Source: Diadema setosum (taxonomy: Eukaryota > Echinodermata > Echinoidea > Diadematoida > Diadematidae). Taken from it: a DNA stretch of 64,000 nucleotides. The notes beneath the pieces were generated by a model. It did not search any database. It had not been told where the DNA came from and was given only the letters and a program-made list of their open reading frames with translations. Position 1 is the stretch's first letter, and each line of letters begins with the position of its first letter. The translations under genes were made by a program, and so were the position numbers. Below are positions 23,252 through 35,600 of this stretch, piece after piece. The DNA lies in NCBI GenBank assembly GCA_033980235.1, contig CM067067.1, forward strand, positions 10,642,901 through 10,706,900, read 5' to 3'.

Positions 23252-26200
23252 TATAAATTTTACAAAATTTTACAAATGTGAATTAGCTAGATGCTAAGCT
23301 CAGAATCTATGCATAATGTTCCCTACCTCATTACAAGGATTTTTTTTTTTGTTGTTGGTTAAATTCAAAGCTGGAAAACTGCAGTGGTTATATTGCTGAA
23401 GTTGCTTTTATGTGCATTTTTCTTCCCTTTAAAGATATCCAATTTTGTACAGGTTACGTGATGACTTATTATTGAAACATCCATCTACACATAACAAGCA
23501 AGATGTCAGCCATGTGGTCTCATTGTCTCATAGAGCAACACAGATCTCTGCAATATCTTTTTTTATGTGTGCCAACAGATGTTGTACAGTGCATTTAAAA
23601 TCTGTCAGATTGTGACAAACATGAAAAGTATAAATGACATAACTTTGTGAAATCTTTTGGAAGCGGTAAAAGGAGGGAAAAACTGAAATAGTACAAGAAG
23701 CAAGGTATCGACAAAAAGAAAGACGAGAAACGAACATTATAATACCTTTGAAGAGACATATAGGGCATAGGAATGATACAAAACATCACAATTGGCTCCA
23801 AAATATGTTTACAAATGAGAACAGTATATTATAAAATAACATTCATGTAGGCCTACAGTATTTTAGAGATATTTCTATTCCAATGACAGTCATCCTTAAC
23901 AGAGCTATATTTCCAAAACAAATGTTTAAACTCCTAGAAGCATAGCCGCACCTGGAAAAGAAAGCAACAACAAGAGAAAAACATGATAGATACAGGAATG
24001 GAGGAGGCATAATCTAAAGTGTAGATGAATCTGGTTGAATCCGACACCGCGAAATAAATTATACATCCAATAGGCATATGAAGCCATTGAGGCTACGACC
24101 ATTCAAACTTGAGTCATCTCATTTTCCGTCAGGTTTTCGATCGGTAATTCATGAAAGGAAAATGCCTCAGTAACCACTGGGAAGGGTGCATAAGACATGC
24201 ATCAGTTGACAGAGTAACGCTCTATCTATTAGGCAAGTCTACGAATAAAAGTATCTGTTTGGTTGATCACCAATGACAAATTCCAGGTAAAGGCAATTTC
24301 TTTCTAGCTTATCATTGTCGACTGACTCAAATACTAATTTGCTCTCTTGGGAAAAATGCTAGTTGATGGTGTGTCCAAATAGGTCACTATAGAGAAATCT
24401 GAAATTGGAAAATTAATTTTCTTTAAATTTCCAGCATATTTCTTTAAAAAAACAGCAACGCATCAATGTGATATTTGAGAAGCAGAGGAAACTCCACTTG
24501 GCACATTGTTCATGACAATGACAATCATATTCTTGTAACTTCACACTACAGTGACTTTTAAAAAAGTATGCAATGGACCAACATGCTGAGAAATTATTTT
24601 CTACTTTCAGATAGAAATGTTGCAAATGAGATTTTGATGACACAGCCCACCTGAGCTGTCAGCCCTACTTGAGTTTCATAGTACTGTCCTCCTAAATGAG
24701 TTATTCTCTGGGGATTGGAAAGAACTTTGTGCTTTCCAATTGCTACTACATGCATGTGTCTTACATCATCTTTGCGGGCTCTCAAGAAAAGGCCATATGG
24801 AAACTCTCCTTCCTGGAACACAGCTCACCCTGACCTTTTGATGCTCTGGACAAACAAACTTTTCCAATATTGAAAAGAAAAAGCTTTCCCCATGAGAATC
24901 AAGTGCTTGATTGGCAATGCAAAGACACCGTCCTCCTCCTTTCCTGTCATACATAAGTTGGGGTAAACAACAGCAAGTTTGTCTCCTTCATAATTCGCGT
25001 CCACACTGACATTTTATTCTGCAATCGTTACTCCTCTCCCCCCCCCCCTGAAAAAAAGTCAATATGAGCAGCTAACTGTCGCCTAAACTCTATACTTCTT
25101 CCCAATTCCATCACCAAGCTCCCATGGTAAATTACAAAAATGTGGTGGAGCAGTGTTTCATGTCACTTATTAAAGTGTATCAATACCATGAAAATTAACT
25201 TAGAAGAGCACATATGACTTTGTAAGAGGTCCCCAAAGTGTGCACCTAATTGTTTGGTGATTTCCTCCATAATTTACAGAAAATTGATTTCCTACCCAGA
25301 CAGCATACAGAGTTTATTTTCACGTAAAATCTGTGTTTTCCTCATATGAATTCACTCATCAGAGCTAAACATGAATGCTGGGTGCATGCTACTGACATTG
25401 CATCTTGTCACAATATCAAGGAATGCATTGCGCACCTGAACCTGCACTTGGCCAATCAAGTAGGGGTATGGTACGTAGTTACAGCTGGCCAAACCATAGC
25501 AAATATATACGCATACTTCACACATAAATGCATATAGTGGGTTATGTCGAGCTTGAGTGACCGGAGAATGATCCACATGAAAATATTCAATCCATGCGAT
25601 AAACAGCAATCTACAGTGCCTGTCGGCTAGTCTTAATTCAAGATGCATACACATTTATATGCTTTGGAATATTTTTCTTATCATTATTTCCTTTTATAAA
25701 GAGCTTCATATACACATAATTTGAGACATTGTTAGAACAATGTTTTTCATGTCACAAAATTAATTTTCAGAGCACTGCTACACTTCAACGTCAAATGCTT
25801 TTTGGCACTGGCTCTGTCACTGACTGTAGAGCGCATCTTTGACGAGCACTTCAGCAGTGCATAGCAGTGTCTGTCATTAGCGGCTTTTTACGCAAACATG
25901 TTGATGCATTCTGTTCCAAACTCACATCAAGAAACATGTAGCGAGACTTGACTGTCTGGAACTGCTGATTTTGTCTGTCTGCTTTAGCACTACTCAGTTG
26001 AAGGATTTCACCCTTTTTAAAAAAAAATATTTGTCTACCACCAGTATGTCTACCAACAGCATGTCTATCACCAGTCAGAAAAATAGCTTGCATAATGCCA
26101 TGACAAATGCAAAATTTGTTTTCATAATTTTTGGCACGTCTGTGACAGCATATGGCTAATATTAACATACTTTAAAGAAAATTGGGTGCAACTAACAAGG

Positions 26201-27148
26201 AACAAACATATTCAGAAATCATAGTCCATATTTATTGCTCTGAATACCAATGTCTTTATCATTCCCGGAACAGTGCATGAAAAAAACTTAAAGATGCTAA
26301 AAAGTGTACATTTATCACTCACTTTTGCATTCACAATCAAAACAGCAGCCATCGTACTTGCCTGCCAGTAACTGGCATGGAATATCTAATCACAATGTTG
26401 ATATTTTAGGGCATAATAGATCATGAGAGACTAATCTTTATCTAAGCTTCATGTTTTCAATACTGGATTGCTCCGTTTTCAAGGCCCTACGGTGAATACA
26501 AATCATGGGCCAAATTGAATTTGAACTCAAGTGAAGTACAAAGTAAATAACACAGTTGCATGTCCACGTCTTTGAATACTATGTGACTTGAATTTCAGTT
26601 TCATGCCCCCTTTTACCATTGCTTTTCACTACCTCAGAGCGTCTGCAGCAATTGCTCGTGAAGTGCAATTAAGCATGTAGGATGGCAATGACATTGATGC
26701 ACAGTGGATTGCGGCTAACTGTTTGAAATTCGTGCCATCACCAGGGTCGAAAGAACTTTTCAAAGGTACGGAAGATGTACATGTCATATGACTTTCAATT
26801 GAAACTAAAATGAACTCTTACACAAGCATCATAAGTGCAAAAAATCTGAGGCTGGTTTTGACTCAGTAATGGTTGTGCATTAAAAAAAAAAAATTATATA
26901 GAAATGCAGTGCTTTGCCTGTATACGTGATAACTCTTCCAGATAATGACCCACTGGAGAAGTAGGGCTGATAGCTATGTGACGTGACAGAAAAAAAAAAA
27001 AAAAACAGAGTTTACTCAGATCACTAAGACTGCATAAAGCAGACTCAAAATTACCAAAATTGACTCAAGTTGACATCTTACACAATTTTAAGTTATAACT
27101 GAAGGATTCTCTGTACAGAATCACATGAACATGCCTTATAAAGTTACT
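23251..27148. other. Intronic AT-rich stretch without recognised features
   Basis: No recognised gene. The region 24640-24960 is less AT-biased and has overlapping minus-strand frames of 62-76 codons that I do not recognise. C10 lies near 25038-25047 and A-runs near 26881 and 26992. Confidence 0.35.
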
Positions 27149-27548
27149 TTAAAGGGGTCAAATAGTTTTGGTTGAGACCTAATTTCATCACAGTTTTCTA
27201 ACATTTTTTGGTGAGATAATGAGAAACCTCTTATGAAATATGAAAGATCATGTAATTCTATGAGGAATTCAACGTTTATTTGACGAAAACTGGTTTTGAA
27301 ATGGCTGAGATATCCAAAACAGCGCAATTCTAATAAAGTGTGGGACCCAACTTTTATTACGATTGCTTTGTTTTACTTTGTTTTTGGATGTATCAGTCAT
27401 TCTAAACTTGATTTTCATCAAACAAACTTTGAATTCCTCTTTGAATAAAATGGTATGCTCTGTACGATTTCATAAGTGTTTTCTTGGTATCTCGCAAAAA
27501 GTCAAAAGCCCAATTCTCATCTCCATCAATACTGTACTATCCCTTTAA
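27149..27548 (+). mobile_element. TTAA foldback element, family 2, copy B (400 bp)
   Basis: TTAAAGGGGTCAAATAGTTT at the left and GTACTATCCCTTTAA at the right. The interior is collinear with 17415-17801. Its right-hand TTAA (27545-27548) is also the left-hand TTAA of the next element. Confidence 0.88.
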
Positions 27549-27637
27549 CCTGTGGAAGACTAGTCCCGAGTATACTCTGGCAGGTCTCTGTGGGAAGTGC
27601 ATGTTGTAGGAAATTCAGCCTGCCCTTAATGGGTTAA
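27545..27637 (+). mobile_element. 93-bp-family TTAA miniature element, copy 3
   Basis: TTAACCTGTGGAAGACTAGT to CCTTAATGGGTTAA. The core CCCGAGTATACTCTGG has one palindrome base changed. It sits back to back with the family 2 element, sharing one TTAA. Confidence 0.85.
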
Positions 27638-28020
27638 GAGAGATCACACAACCTACCATACTTTATTGATGGTTAGAATTAGGTTTCAGGCATCATCATT
27701 TCAATCACGTATCCATTGATATCAATCATTATACAAATCATAATTACAGTTAAGATTTGAGACTGCAGCCATGCAACTGCACAGAAATTTCATGATCGGA
27801 CAATGGGCCATGTTACAGCAGTAATACTTCTTTTAGCCTCTTTCATTTCTAAATCATATTTTCTCTTTTGATGTAAATACAATTGCACTCTTACATCCCA
27901 GCCACCAGTATCTGTATCTATACCCATACAGATAAAATACTGTCAGAATATGGGCCATTAGTAGATTTAAATGGTACAAATTAAGTATTAGGTTACTTGA
28001 TTCCAGTCATGTGCTTCTTT

Positions 28021-28053
28021 TTTTTTCTTTTTTTTTTTTTTTGGGGGGGGGGG
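28021..28053. repeat. Poly-T/poly-G junction
   Basis: T-rich run directly followed by G11. The same T-run to G-run arrangement recurs at 33837-33861 and 41335-41354. Confidence 0.9.
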
Positions 28054-28242
28054 CATTTTTAACCCACCGATTGCAGTACATGTGATACCAGTGTGCTGGT
28101 ATACTACAGATGTGCAAGGTCATGTTTCTTAACCAGTATCATAAAAGAGCACAAATAGCAATATCCCTGAGCAGTATTACAAACAGCTCTACAACTTTGA
28201 TTGTGGATGCATGAAAAACTATCTTTAACAATTCATAGCAGG

Positions 28243-28265
28243 AGAGAGAGAGAGAGAGAGAGAGA
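28243..28265. repeat. (GA)n microsatellite
   Basis: About 11 GA dinucleotides, directly readable. Confidence 0.95.
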
Positions 28266-28465
28266 TGAAATATAGAGAGATGTAAACCAATTTTGTATCT
28301 GACCTTAGTTCATAGATTTGTCCTTGGACTTGAACTTAATGATACATAAAAGTGATTGCCCTAAGATATTTTAGACCAATTTTCAGGTACTCATATTGCA
28401 CTCACAAACAGTAACTAACTAGTCCTCTGGTCTCTCATTAAGTGATATCTGGTATGTGTGAGCAT

Positions 28466-28500
28466 GTGTTTGTATGTGTGTGTGTGTGTGTGTGTGTGTG
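28466..28500. repeat. (TG)n microsatellite
   Basis: About 15 TG dinucleotides with one interruption, directly readable. Confidence 0.95.
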
Positions 28501-28599
28501 CCTGTTTCTTTTGCATGCTTGAATTTAAACAAAGGCATTTAGTAAAGGGAAATCTGTCCCATTTATTTTTCAAATTGAACAAGCTGTAATCATATACGG

Positions 28600-28810
28600 T
28601 CTTTACCCAGGGTGCCTAGGATAGCCTCTTCAGTGTTTAATAGCACTGCTCTCTCACAGGGTCCTGCCATTATACTCTCCCAGCACAGCAAGGTATCCAT
28701 TTACACACCTGCCTATAAAGAGAGGCATTGCGATCAAAATGTCCTGTGCAAGAGAAAAATGCATTACCCTGGATTTGAACCTCAGACATTCTGCTCAAAA
28801 ACCCACAGCC
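28600..28810 (-). repeat. Possible degraded tRNA-like/SINE-type repeat
   Basis: CCTGGATTTGAACCTCAGAC followed by ATTCTGCTCA resembles, reversed, a tRNA-like B box (GGTTCAAATCC). The upstream GGTATCCATTTACACACCTG with GAGAGGCATTG resembles the body of a dispersed repeat common in marine deuterostomes. It is degenerate, no A box or tail was verified, and it is not a functional tRNA. Confidence 0.35.
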
Positions 28811-29124
28811 TTATCAATGATGACACTAAAATTCACTAAAATTATTTCATGATGGACAATAAAAAGTCTGCCATAATCCTACAAACACCAATGAAATATC
28901 TGTAAAACATGGCTTTTATTACCGCACAAGGAACCCAAGAAACAATGAATGGTGTTTATTTAATTCATCAAGCATATAAAGTTTGTAATGTATTTAGCCT
29001 GTTTTAAGCATTTTAATGAAACATGTACATATCCAATGCTCAATGCTTTTAAATTATCAGGTCCAATATATCAATGATAGTAAAGCATTGACCACATGAA
29101 CACAAACACAGTAGGAATACTGTA

Positions 29125-29190
29125 ATTTAGTGTAAAAGTTTATATTTTCGCGCGACTAATTTTTCGCGCTCGGCCGGGTAAGAAGAGTTT
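29125..29190. repeat. TTTTCGCGCG-type repeat fragment
   Basis: TATTTTCGCGCGACTAATTT followed by TTCGCGCTCGGCCGGG is an isolated CpG-dense block in AT-rich DNA, similar to fragments of dispersed inverted-repeat elements. I found no matching opposite end. Confidence 0.3.
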
Positions 29191-29546
29191 CGTGTGTTTT
29201 TAATTCTGCAGAATTACGACATCAATTATTGGAATATATGGCTTATGGTTTTTATATTCACGCTAGTTTCTCTATGCACGACATGCGCAAAAATTGCAAC
29301 ACCACAAAAATCTCTTCTTTTACAGTAGGCTATCTATATATCATTACCCATGCCTGTGCAGTGGTTTTCACAGGGTGGACGCAGGGATCATCACTATCAC
29401 TTTGTGTTACAATGAGTGGAGTGATGTATTGTTACAGAACATCAACCAACCAGAAGATTGCACAAGTGTTGTCCTTTTGAGGAGTTGGTGGGAAACTTTG
29501 AGATGAGAATAGTTGGGTAATCATATACATACATATATTCACATGT

Positions 29547-29639
29547 TTACCCCGTTGAGGACGAATCCCAAGTATACTCGGGCAAGTGTCTATGGGAAAT
29601 ACGTGTTGTAGCAAAATCAAACCGTCCTCATTGGGTTAA
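29547..29639 (+). mobile_element. 93-bp-family TTAA miniature element, copy 4
   Basis: CCCCGTTGAGGACGA to CCGTCCTCATTGGGTTAA. The left TTAA is TTAC. The core CCCAAGTATACTCGGG has one palindrome mismatch. Confidence 0.9.
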
Positions 29640-31700
29640 AAGTGGTATATCTGTGATAGAGCAAAAACAAAGTCCTTGCCCTATGGTACCCTTTGTATAA
29701 GATTGCTTTGATGGCAGTATGACACTTTTTTTAAACTTCTAAAAATTCTTTCATTGAGGTGAGGCAGTGCCTTTCAGTCATTTGAGGATGAAGGTAATTA
29801 GTATCTCCACTACCAGGTGAGCATTATTATGACCCTGGTCTGACGTAGTGAGCGATCAGTTTACCCTCAAAGTCATCAAATAAGAGCTGATGAAAATTTC
29901 ACTCCACTCCCATGCAGCGATGATGATATTGATGATGGGTGATCTTCTCTGCACGCAATGGTGCCTAAATGGAATGGCTTGGTAGTGATGCGAGCCTGTA
30001 TTGCGACAGGTCATCCATGGAATTGATTTATTTGCCATGCAAGTTATAATCATCAACCCAAAGAACTTAAACAAAATGCCTAGAAGCATGCAGAGCAATC
30101 ATAAACTGGAGGGGAATGGAAAAAGAATGCATAAACCATTAAGATGAAAGATCTACAAATTTGAAAAGAGGAGCTTGTACTCATCTCCAGTATAAACATT
30201 GATCACCTCATTTGAGTTTATGAATGGTCTCTGGTAAAAAAAAAAAAAAAAAAAAACCCCAAAATAACGCATAATGATGATGATAAACATGCTAATGACA
30301 GTTGTAAAGGTCCATCTGCCATGAAATATGAAAGAACAGCACATTTCTCTCAGTCCTCATAAGCATGCTGCAGCCTTACCTCTAATTGTTGACTTCTGTT
30401 ATTTTTTTTTTTTGTCAATGAGCGAAAATCTATAATTCCACCAGAATGTAAATTCTGGCAGCCCTTTAATTGGCTTGGCCGCCCCCGCATCAACAGAGCC
30501 ACAGTAATCAAACACTACCAGCCTCGTTACAGTCAGGGGAGAAGGCACGTATCACTGCAAATTTACAGATGGCTGAAGCCACACTGCTCGCAAACGACCC
30601 TGTCATCAAGATTATCCTATTTTCACCTTTCAAGAAATTATGCTTCAAATGCCATACATGTGAGTTCCCTCATACAAAATCTAAATAATAGAAAGAAAAT
30701 GGAATCCACAGCATCATCAGACAAATAAATGAAATGTGTCTAACCTAGAAAACTTTGTCAGTGATCACCAGAAACTGTGAATTACTTTTAAGGTTTCATA
30801 GAAGTTAGAAAAGTGCTTTGTGAAATGGCATTAATAAAATGCATCCAAAATGAGATTCTCTACAATAGTGCAGCCTACCCATTTGGTCACTGAAACAGTT
30901 GAAGGACATTTGATCAAACGTGACACATTTGTGCATGTATCAGTTGTCGAACTTGCTGTTATCATGTTCACTACAGTCACAGAGTTATTTCAGTTTGTGA
31001 CATGAAATAATTCAAAATCAATATTTTCAATACTTTCAGCACCAGAGAGCAACGTGGACATTGTCATTGGATACTTGCCAATGTTTGTATGGAATGATTA
31101 CCGAAAGGACATCAGCAAATCTATAGTCCATTTCATCCCATTTGTAAACAAGTAAAAAAAATAAAATAAATGCACCCGACACATAGTTATAGAGCGATAA
31201 AGAAAACATCAATATATCTAAAATAAAACAAGAGAATCCCAAGAAAACTATTTTGAGGCAGCCCTGTATGAGCTGGAAAGCTTCATGTTCAGAGAGAAAT
31301 TTCAAGCCAGTCTTCATTAGGAAGTAGAAAAGAAAGAAAGAAAAGAAAGTGAAAAGTAGTGCTAAAGCAATAACAATCTGCAGGGGAATATGATATCACT
31401 TGCAATGCTATCCTCTGTGTTGTAAAAGTAAATAATGCTACATACGCCATGATTGTTGACGGGCTTGATTGCCTAAAGCTCAAACCTTCAACTCAGCTTA
31501 CACAGATTTAGGAATGCAGGTTAACTCTTTGTGTCTACTTCTGTTCCTTTAATTTGCTGTAAGGTATACCAAGATCCTTGATGAAAAAATGCTTGGGCAC
31601 TCAAGTTCTGAATTTTGACAATTTTGTAATTTTCACCTCTGTATTCATTTAGATGTTGGGTTATGCACATTGCTGAAGAAATCTACTATCCAGTTCAGAG
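29640..31700. other. Intronic AT-rich stretch without recognised features
   Basis: An A-run at 30238-30256, a T-run at 30401-30411 and chance frames. Nothing assignable. Confidence 0.35.
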
Positions 31701-31702
31701 TA

Positions 31703-33754
31703 CAGTGAAACCCCGTTATAACGAGGTCCGTGGGACCGGCGATATTACCTCGTTATAACCGGTACCTCGTTATAACCGTACGCATCAAAAACAAAGAAAA
31801 ACATAAGGATGACGTTATAATATACCCATTAACGAAAGTTAAGAACATCCTTTGCGTTTTATTACACAATTATGGCTCATTATTATCGAAAGAATAAAGG
31901 GAAATTATTCCATATCTATATTATTTTTATTTCTATATTATATTAAAATCAGATTGTATAAAATGCGTTTGTTACATTTTCTAAACGTCACCGCAAATAA
32001 AGTAACATAAATGCTTTGTTTACCGTAACTTGCGAGATATTGTTACGCTGTTGGTGTCAAGCGGGAATGCGATAATTTCATGAATCATTTCGGCTGTAAT
32101 CTTATACAATGCATGATCGTTGCGCCCGAAAGGATTAAAATGCGTTGTTTTGTTTTTCTTCCGAAAATCTCTTCGCGTTTTGTACATCCGTTCTTGAAAA
32201 ATATGCGACAGGATTGAAGTTAGAAGGTTGCGATCCTTTTTACGCAGATCTGTTCCTCATAGACCATTCTGAAAGAAAGAAAATATTCATTGTGAAATGC
32301 GTTGTTAAAATTGTGATGAACAAACCCAGATTTATTCAAATTGTTAAATGCGTTTGTTTCTTTTTTTGAACACCGATTAAGTAGCTCAACATGCGTTGTT
32401 TAACTATTTTACGCTACTGTCAACCGGCGAGATCGTGATGATTTCAGAATAACATACACGCGTCGTTTACCGTAACTTGCGGGGTATTTTTACGCTGTTC
32501 GTGCCCAGCGGGAATGCGATGATTTCATAAATCATTTCGGCTGTAATCTTATACAATGTATGTTCGTTGCCCCCGAAGGGATTGAAGATGCGTAGTTCAT
32601 TTTCTTCTTTGCGTTTTGTACGTCCGTTCTTGAAAAATATGCGACAGGATTGAAGTTAGAAGGTCAAGTTGTGATCCTTTTTACGCAAATCTAGCTGTTC
32701 CTTGTAGACCATTCTTAAAGAAAGAAAAATCTTCATTGTGAAATGCGTTGTTAAAATTGTGATAATGAACAAACCCAGATCTATTCAAATTTTGAAATGC
32801 GTTTGTTTCTTCTTCTGAACACCGATTAAAGTAGCTTAACATGCGTTATTCAACTATTTTTACGCTACTGTCATATCCGGCGAGATCGCGATTATTTCAG
32901 AGTAACATTACGTGCGTCGTTTACCGTAACTTGCGAGGTTATTTTACGCTGTTGGTGCCCAGCGACAATGCGATGATTTTATGAATCATTTCGGCTGTAA
33001 TCTCATACAATGTATTATCGTTGCGCCCGAAGGGATTAAAGATGCGTTCTTTATCTTCTTCCGAATATTTTTACGCTACTGTCACCCGGTGAGATTGTGA
33101 TTTCATTAATTATTTCGGCTATAATCATACACTCATATTTGCTAACCAGCACCAGCGAAAGAACTGGAAGTCGGGACTACAAAATGGAAAGGATATAATG
33201 TTGAGTTGCGCACGCATTCCAATTTCTGTATTTGCCACGAGTGTCGCTACATGAAAAGTTTTTGAGTGCGTTATCTTTTTTCCCTTGTTGCGCTGTCACG
33301 CTGGTCTGACCTATAACATTACGCACGCGTGTGATCTCGCGAAAAAGAAAATCGAATGATTATGTTTGATAATTTAGTAGGAACATCTGATGGTATTAAT
33401 GTGTCTTATTACGTGGTTTAGAAGAAAACATGGAAGGAACTGTTCTCTGCAAAACGGGAAAAAGATACATGGATAGCTTGAATTCGATTTTCAATGTTTC
33501 GTTTGTCGCGTGTTTGAAAAGCGGCAAGTCAAAAAATGGTACCTCGTTATATCTGATCAAATTTCTTATGTTTTTCTTTATCATGATGCGCCGAAAATGT
33601 CCTCGTTATAACCGGAATCTCGTTATAACCGAACTCGTTGTAACCGATTCGTTTTGCCATAGGTTTACACGCAAAGGAAAACGGGACCGACGCGATCACC
33701 TCGTTATAAGCGGTTCCTCGTTATAACCGTACTCGTTATAACGGGGTTTCACTG
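31703..33754. mobile_element. 2052 bp pogo/Tigger-like non-autonomous DNA transposon
   Basis: The ends are CAGTGAAACCCCGTTATAAC and its inverse GTTATAACGGGGTTTCACTG, each directly flanked by TA (31701-31702 and 33755-33756), the target site of Tc1/mariner-pogo elements; Tigger-type ends begin CAGT with TTATAACG-like motifs. Extra CTCGTTATAACCG copies lie just inside both ends (31749-31780 left; 33600-33740 right). The interior is a triplicated block of about 450 bp, with TACCGTAACTTGCG at 32021, 32468 and 32922 and CATTTCGGCTGTAATCT after each. Two small frames (74 and 98 codons) show no transposase motif, so it depends on a transposase in trans. Confidence 0.85.
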
Positions 33755-33836
33755 TAGTAGCACAAGTAGACGTGCAAAATTTCCACATTCTGCCTTCTGA
33801 GTTCAGAGTATCACTTCTTTTTTATCTTTTTTTTAA

Positions 33837-33861
33837 TCTTTTTTTTTTTTGGGGGGGGGGG
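33837..33861. repeat. Poly-T/poly-G junction
   Basis: About T13 followed by G10, immediately downstream of the pogo-like element. Confidence 0.9.
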
Positions 33862-34509
33862 AATGTGGTATTATGTACAACAACACTCACAAATCCTCAA
33901 AGCTGAAGGGATTACCAATCAAGCATAAGTTAAAATGTTTCCGAAAAAACTGCAGTATACACATTCTCCTTAACAAGCAAAGATACAGAACAGAAAATCC
34001 CAGGTTTGAAGTTAAAAAAAAAAAAAGTTTGATTTAAAAAAAAAATCAGGCTACTCTGCTCAGTCTCCTGCTGAAACTCTTGATTCAGGATTTTAGATCA
34101 TGGATATCAGATTCTCCAAATGTTTTCTCCCTCAAGCTCGTTACCAAAAATTTTCAAAGGAATGAAACACGCTTCTCCTTCTGCACAAACCATACACCAG
34201 GCTCACTGCCACATAGCTGCAAGCCACTCTGATTATCTCTCCATCAAACTCCGGCCTTAATTTGACAAAGAGTGATATTCAAGAAGGAGAAGGCAAGTCA
34301 TATCTCACTCTGCTTTTCATTGTGGAGAAATATATAGTGCCTCTCTTGCCTGTGGGTGATCCGCTTTCCTTCCAAAGTATTACCACAAGGACTAGTTTCC
34401 TATGTGCAGCACAAAATAATAGCTACTTTTACTGTCATAAACACAAGATACTCACTACCCCTTGCTTTATGAAAGAAGATTGTGGCTCCATGTATGATTA
34501 ATTACACAT

Positions 34510-35600
34510 TTTCATTCATCTACTTTGTCAAATATGCAATCATTTCTCTGGGTACATGCCTCATGCAATCATATCCCTGGTATCCATATTCTATAATCAT
34601 TTACATTTATACTTGGGTGCCCTTGGCACCTTTATGCCATTACTTCCTTGCAATGCCTTTTCCCTTACTGCAATCATTTCTCTTGCTTGATTATGTATCA
34701 ATTTTCCTTGATTTGCTTCATGCAATCATATCCCTGAAATGTCTTATGCTATCATGTCAATTGGGTGCCCTGGATGCCTTTTATGCCATCACTTCCTTGC
34801 AATGCCTGTGTTATTATCTCCCTTATTGCAATCATTTCCTTTACTGAAGTCATTTTTTGCTTGACTTATGTGTCAATTTTCTTTGATACGCTTCATGCAA
34901 TCATTTCTCTGGGTTCCCTCATAACATCATATCCCTGAAATGTCTTATGCTATCATGTCACTTGGGTGCCCTGGGTGCCTTTTATGCCACTAATTCCTAA
35001 ACAATTTCCTGTACCATTTTTACCTTTAATACTGCAATCATTTCTCTTTCTTGACTCGTGCTGAATTTTTCTGGTTTGTCTTATAAAGTCATTCTCATCT
35101 GCCTCATTCAATCATTTCCCTGTAAGCCTGTTGCCATAATTTCCCTACCTGCCATCATTTCTCTGTCTGGCTTAATTTACACAACCATTTCCCTGATTTG
35201 GTTCAAGCAATCCATATCTCTGGCATGCAATCATATCTCTGGAATGCTCATGCCATCGTTTCCCTTGTTTTCCTATTGCCATCATTTCCGTGCAATATAT
35301 CATGTGCCAGCTTCTCTCTGGTTGATCATACACCATCATCCCATGTGTTGCCTTTTAAGACATTTGCCTTGGTTTGACTACGGTCATTATTACTGAGATT
35401 CTATCCTATCTTAATTCCATGAATTCATTTTGATGCAATTATATCCCTATCACATCCAATGTTCCCCTTTGTTTTACATTTTGTCTTACACCATGATTCT
35501 TCACCTCATCTTCCATTGCATATTATCTTGATTCTCCTGGGTATTCCCCATACCTTCATTTCACTGGCTGAATTTCTGTCATTATTGCAATGGTTTGCCT
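34510..35600. repeat. Diverged minisatellite, ~24-30 bp units around GCAATCATTTCCCTG
   Basis: Repeated words TGCAATCATTTCTCTGG, TGCAATCATATCCCTG and TGCCATCATTTCTCTG recur throughout about 1.1 kb, spaced roughly one unit apart. A higher-order repeat is also visible: the block with AAATGTCTTATGCTATCATG followed by GGTGCCCTGG occurs near 34737 and again near 34937. Open frames of 121 and 112 codons are products of the repeat. Confidence 0.82.

Noticed and set aside
24594..24954. Possible small-gene exon on the minus strand (62-76 codons)
   Set aside because: Overlapping frames without recognisable motifs or phase-consistent splice sites.
28600..28810. tRNA gene
   Set aside because: Only a B-box-like word is present; no cloverleaf, anticodon arm or A box could be built.
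32145..33726. Transposase remnant in the pogo-like element
   Set aside because: The 74- and 98-codon frames lack DDE or helix-turn-helix motifs and the first lies in the internal repeat unit.
34482..35396. 121- and 112-codon plus frames with repeated motifs
   Set aside because: Lie entirely in the degenerate minisatellite.
34510..35600. CRISPR-like array
   Set aside because: Repeat units are diverged, contiguous and without spacers, in a eukaryotic intron.
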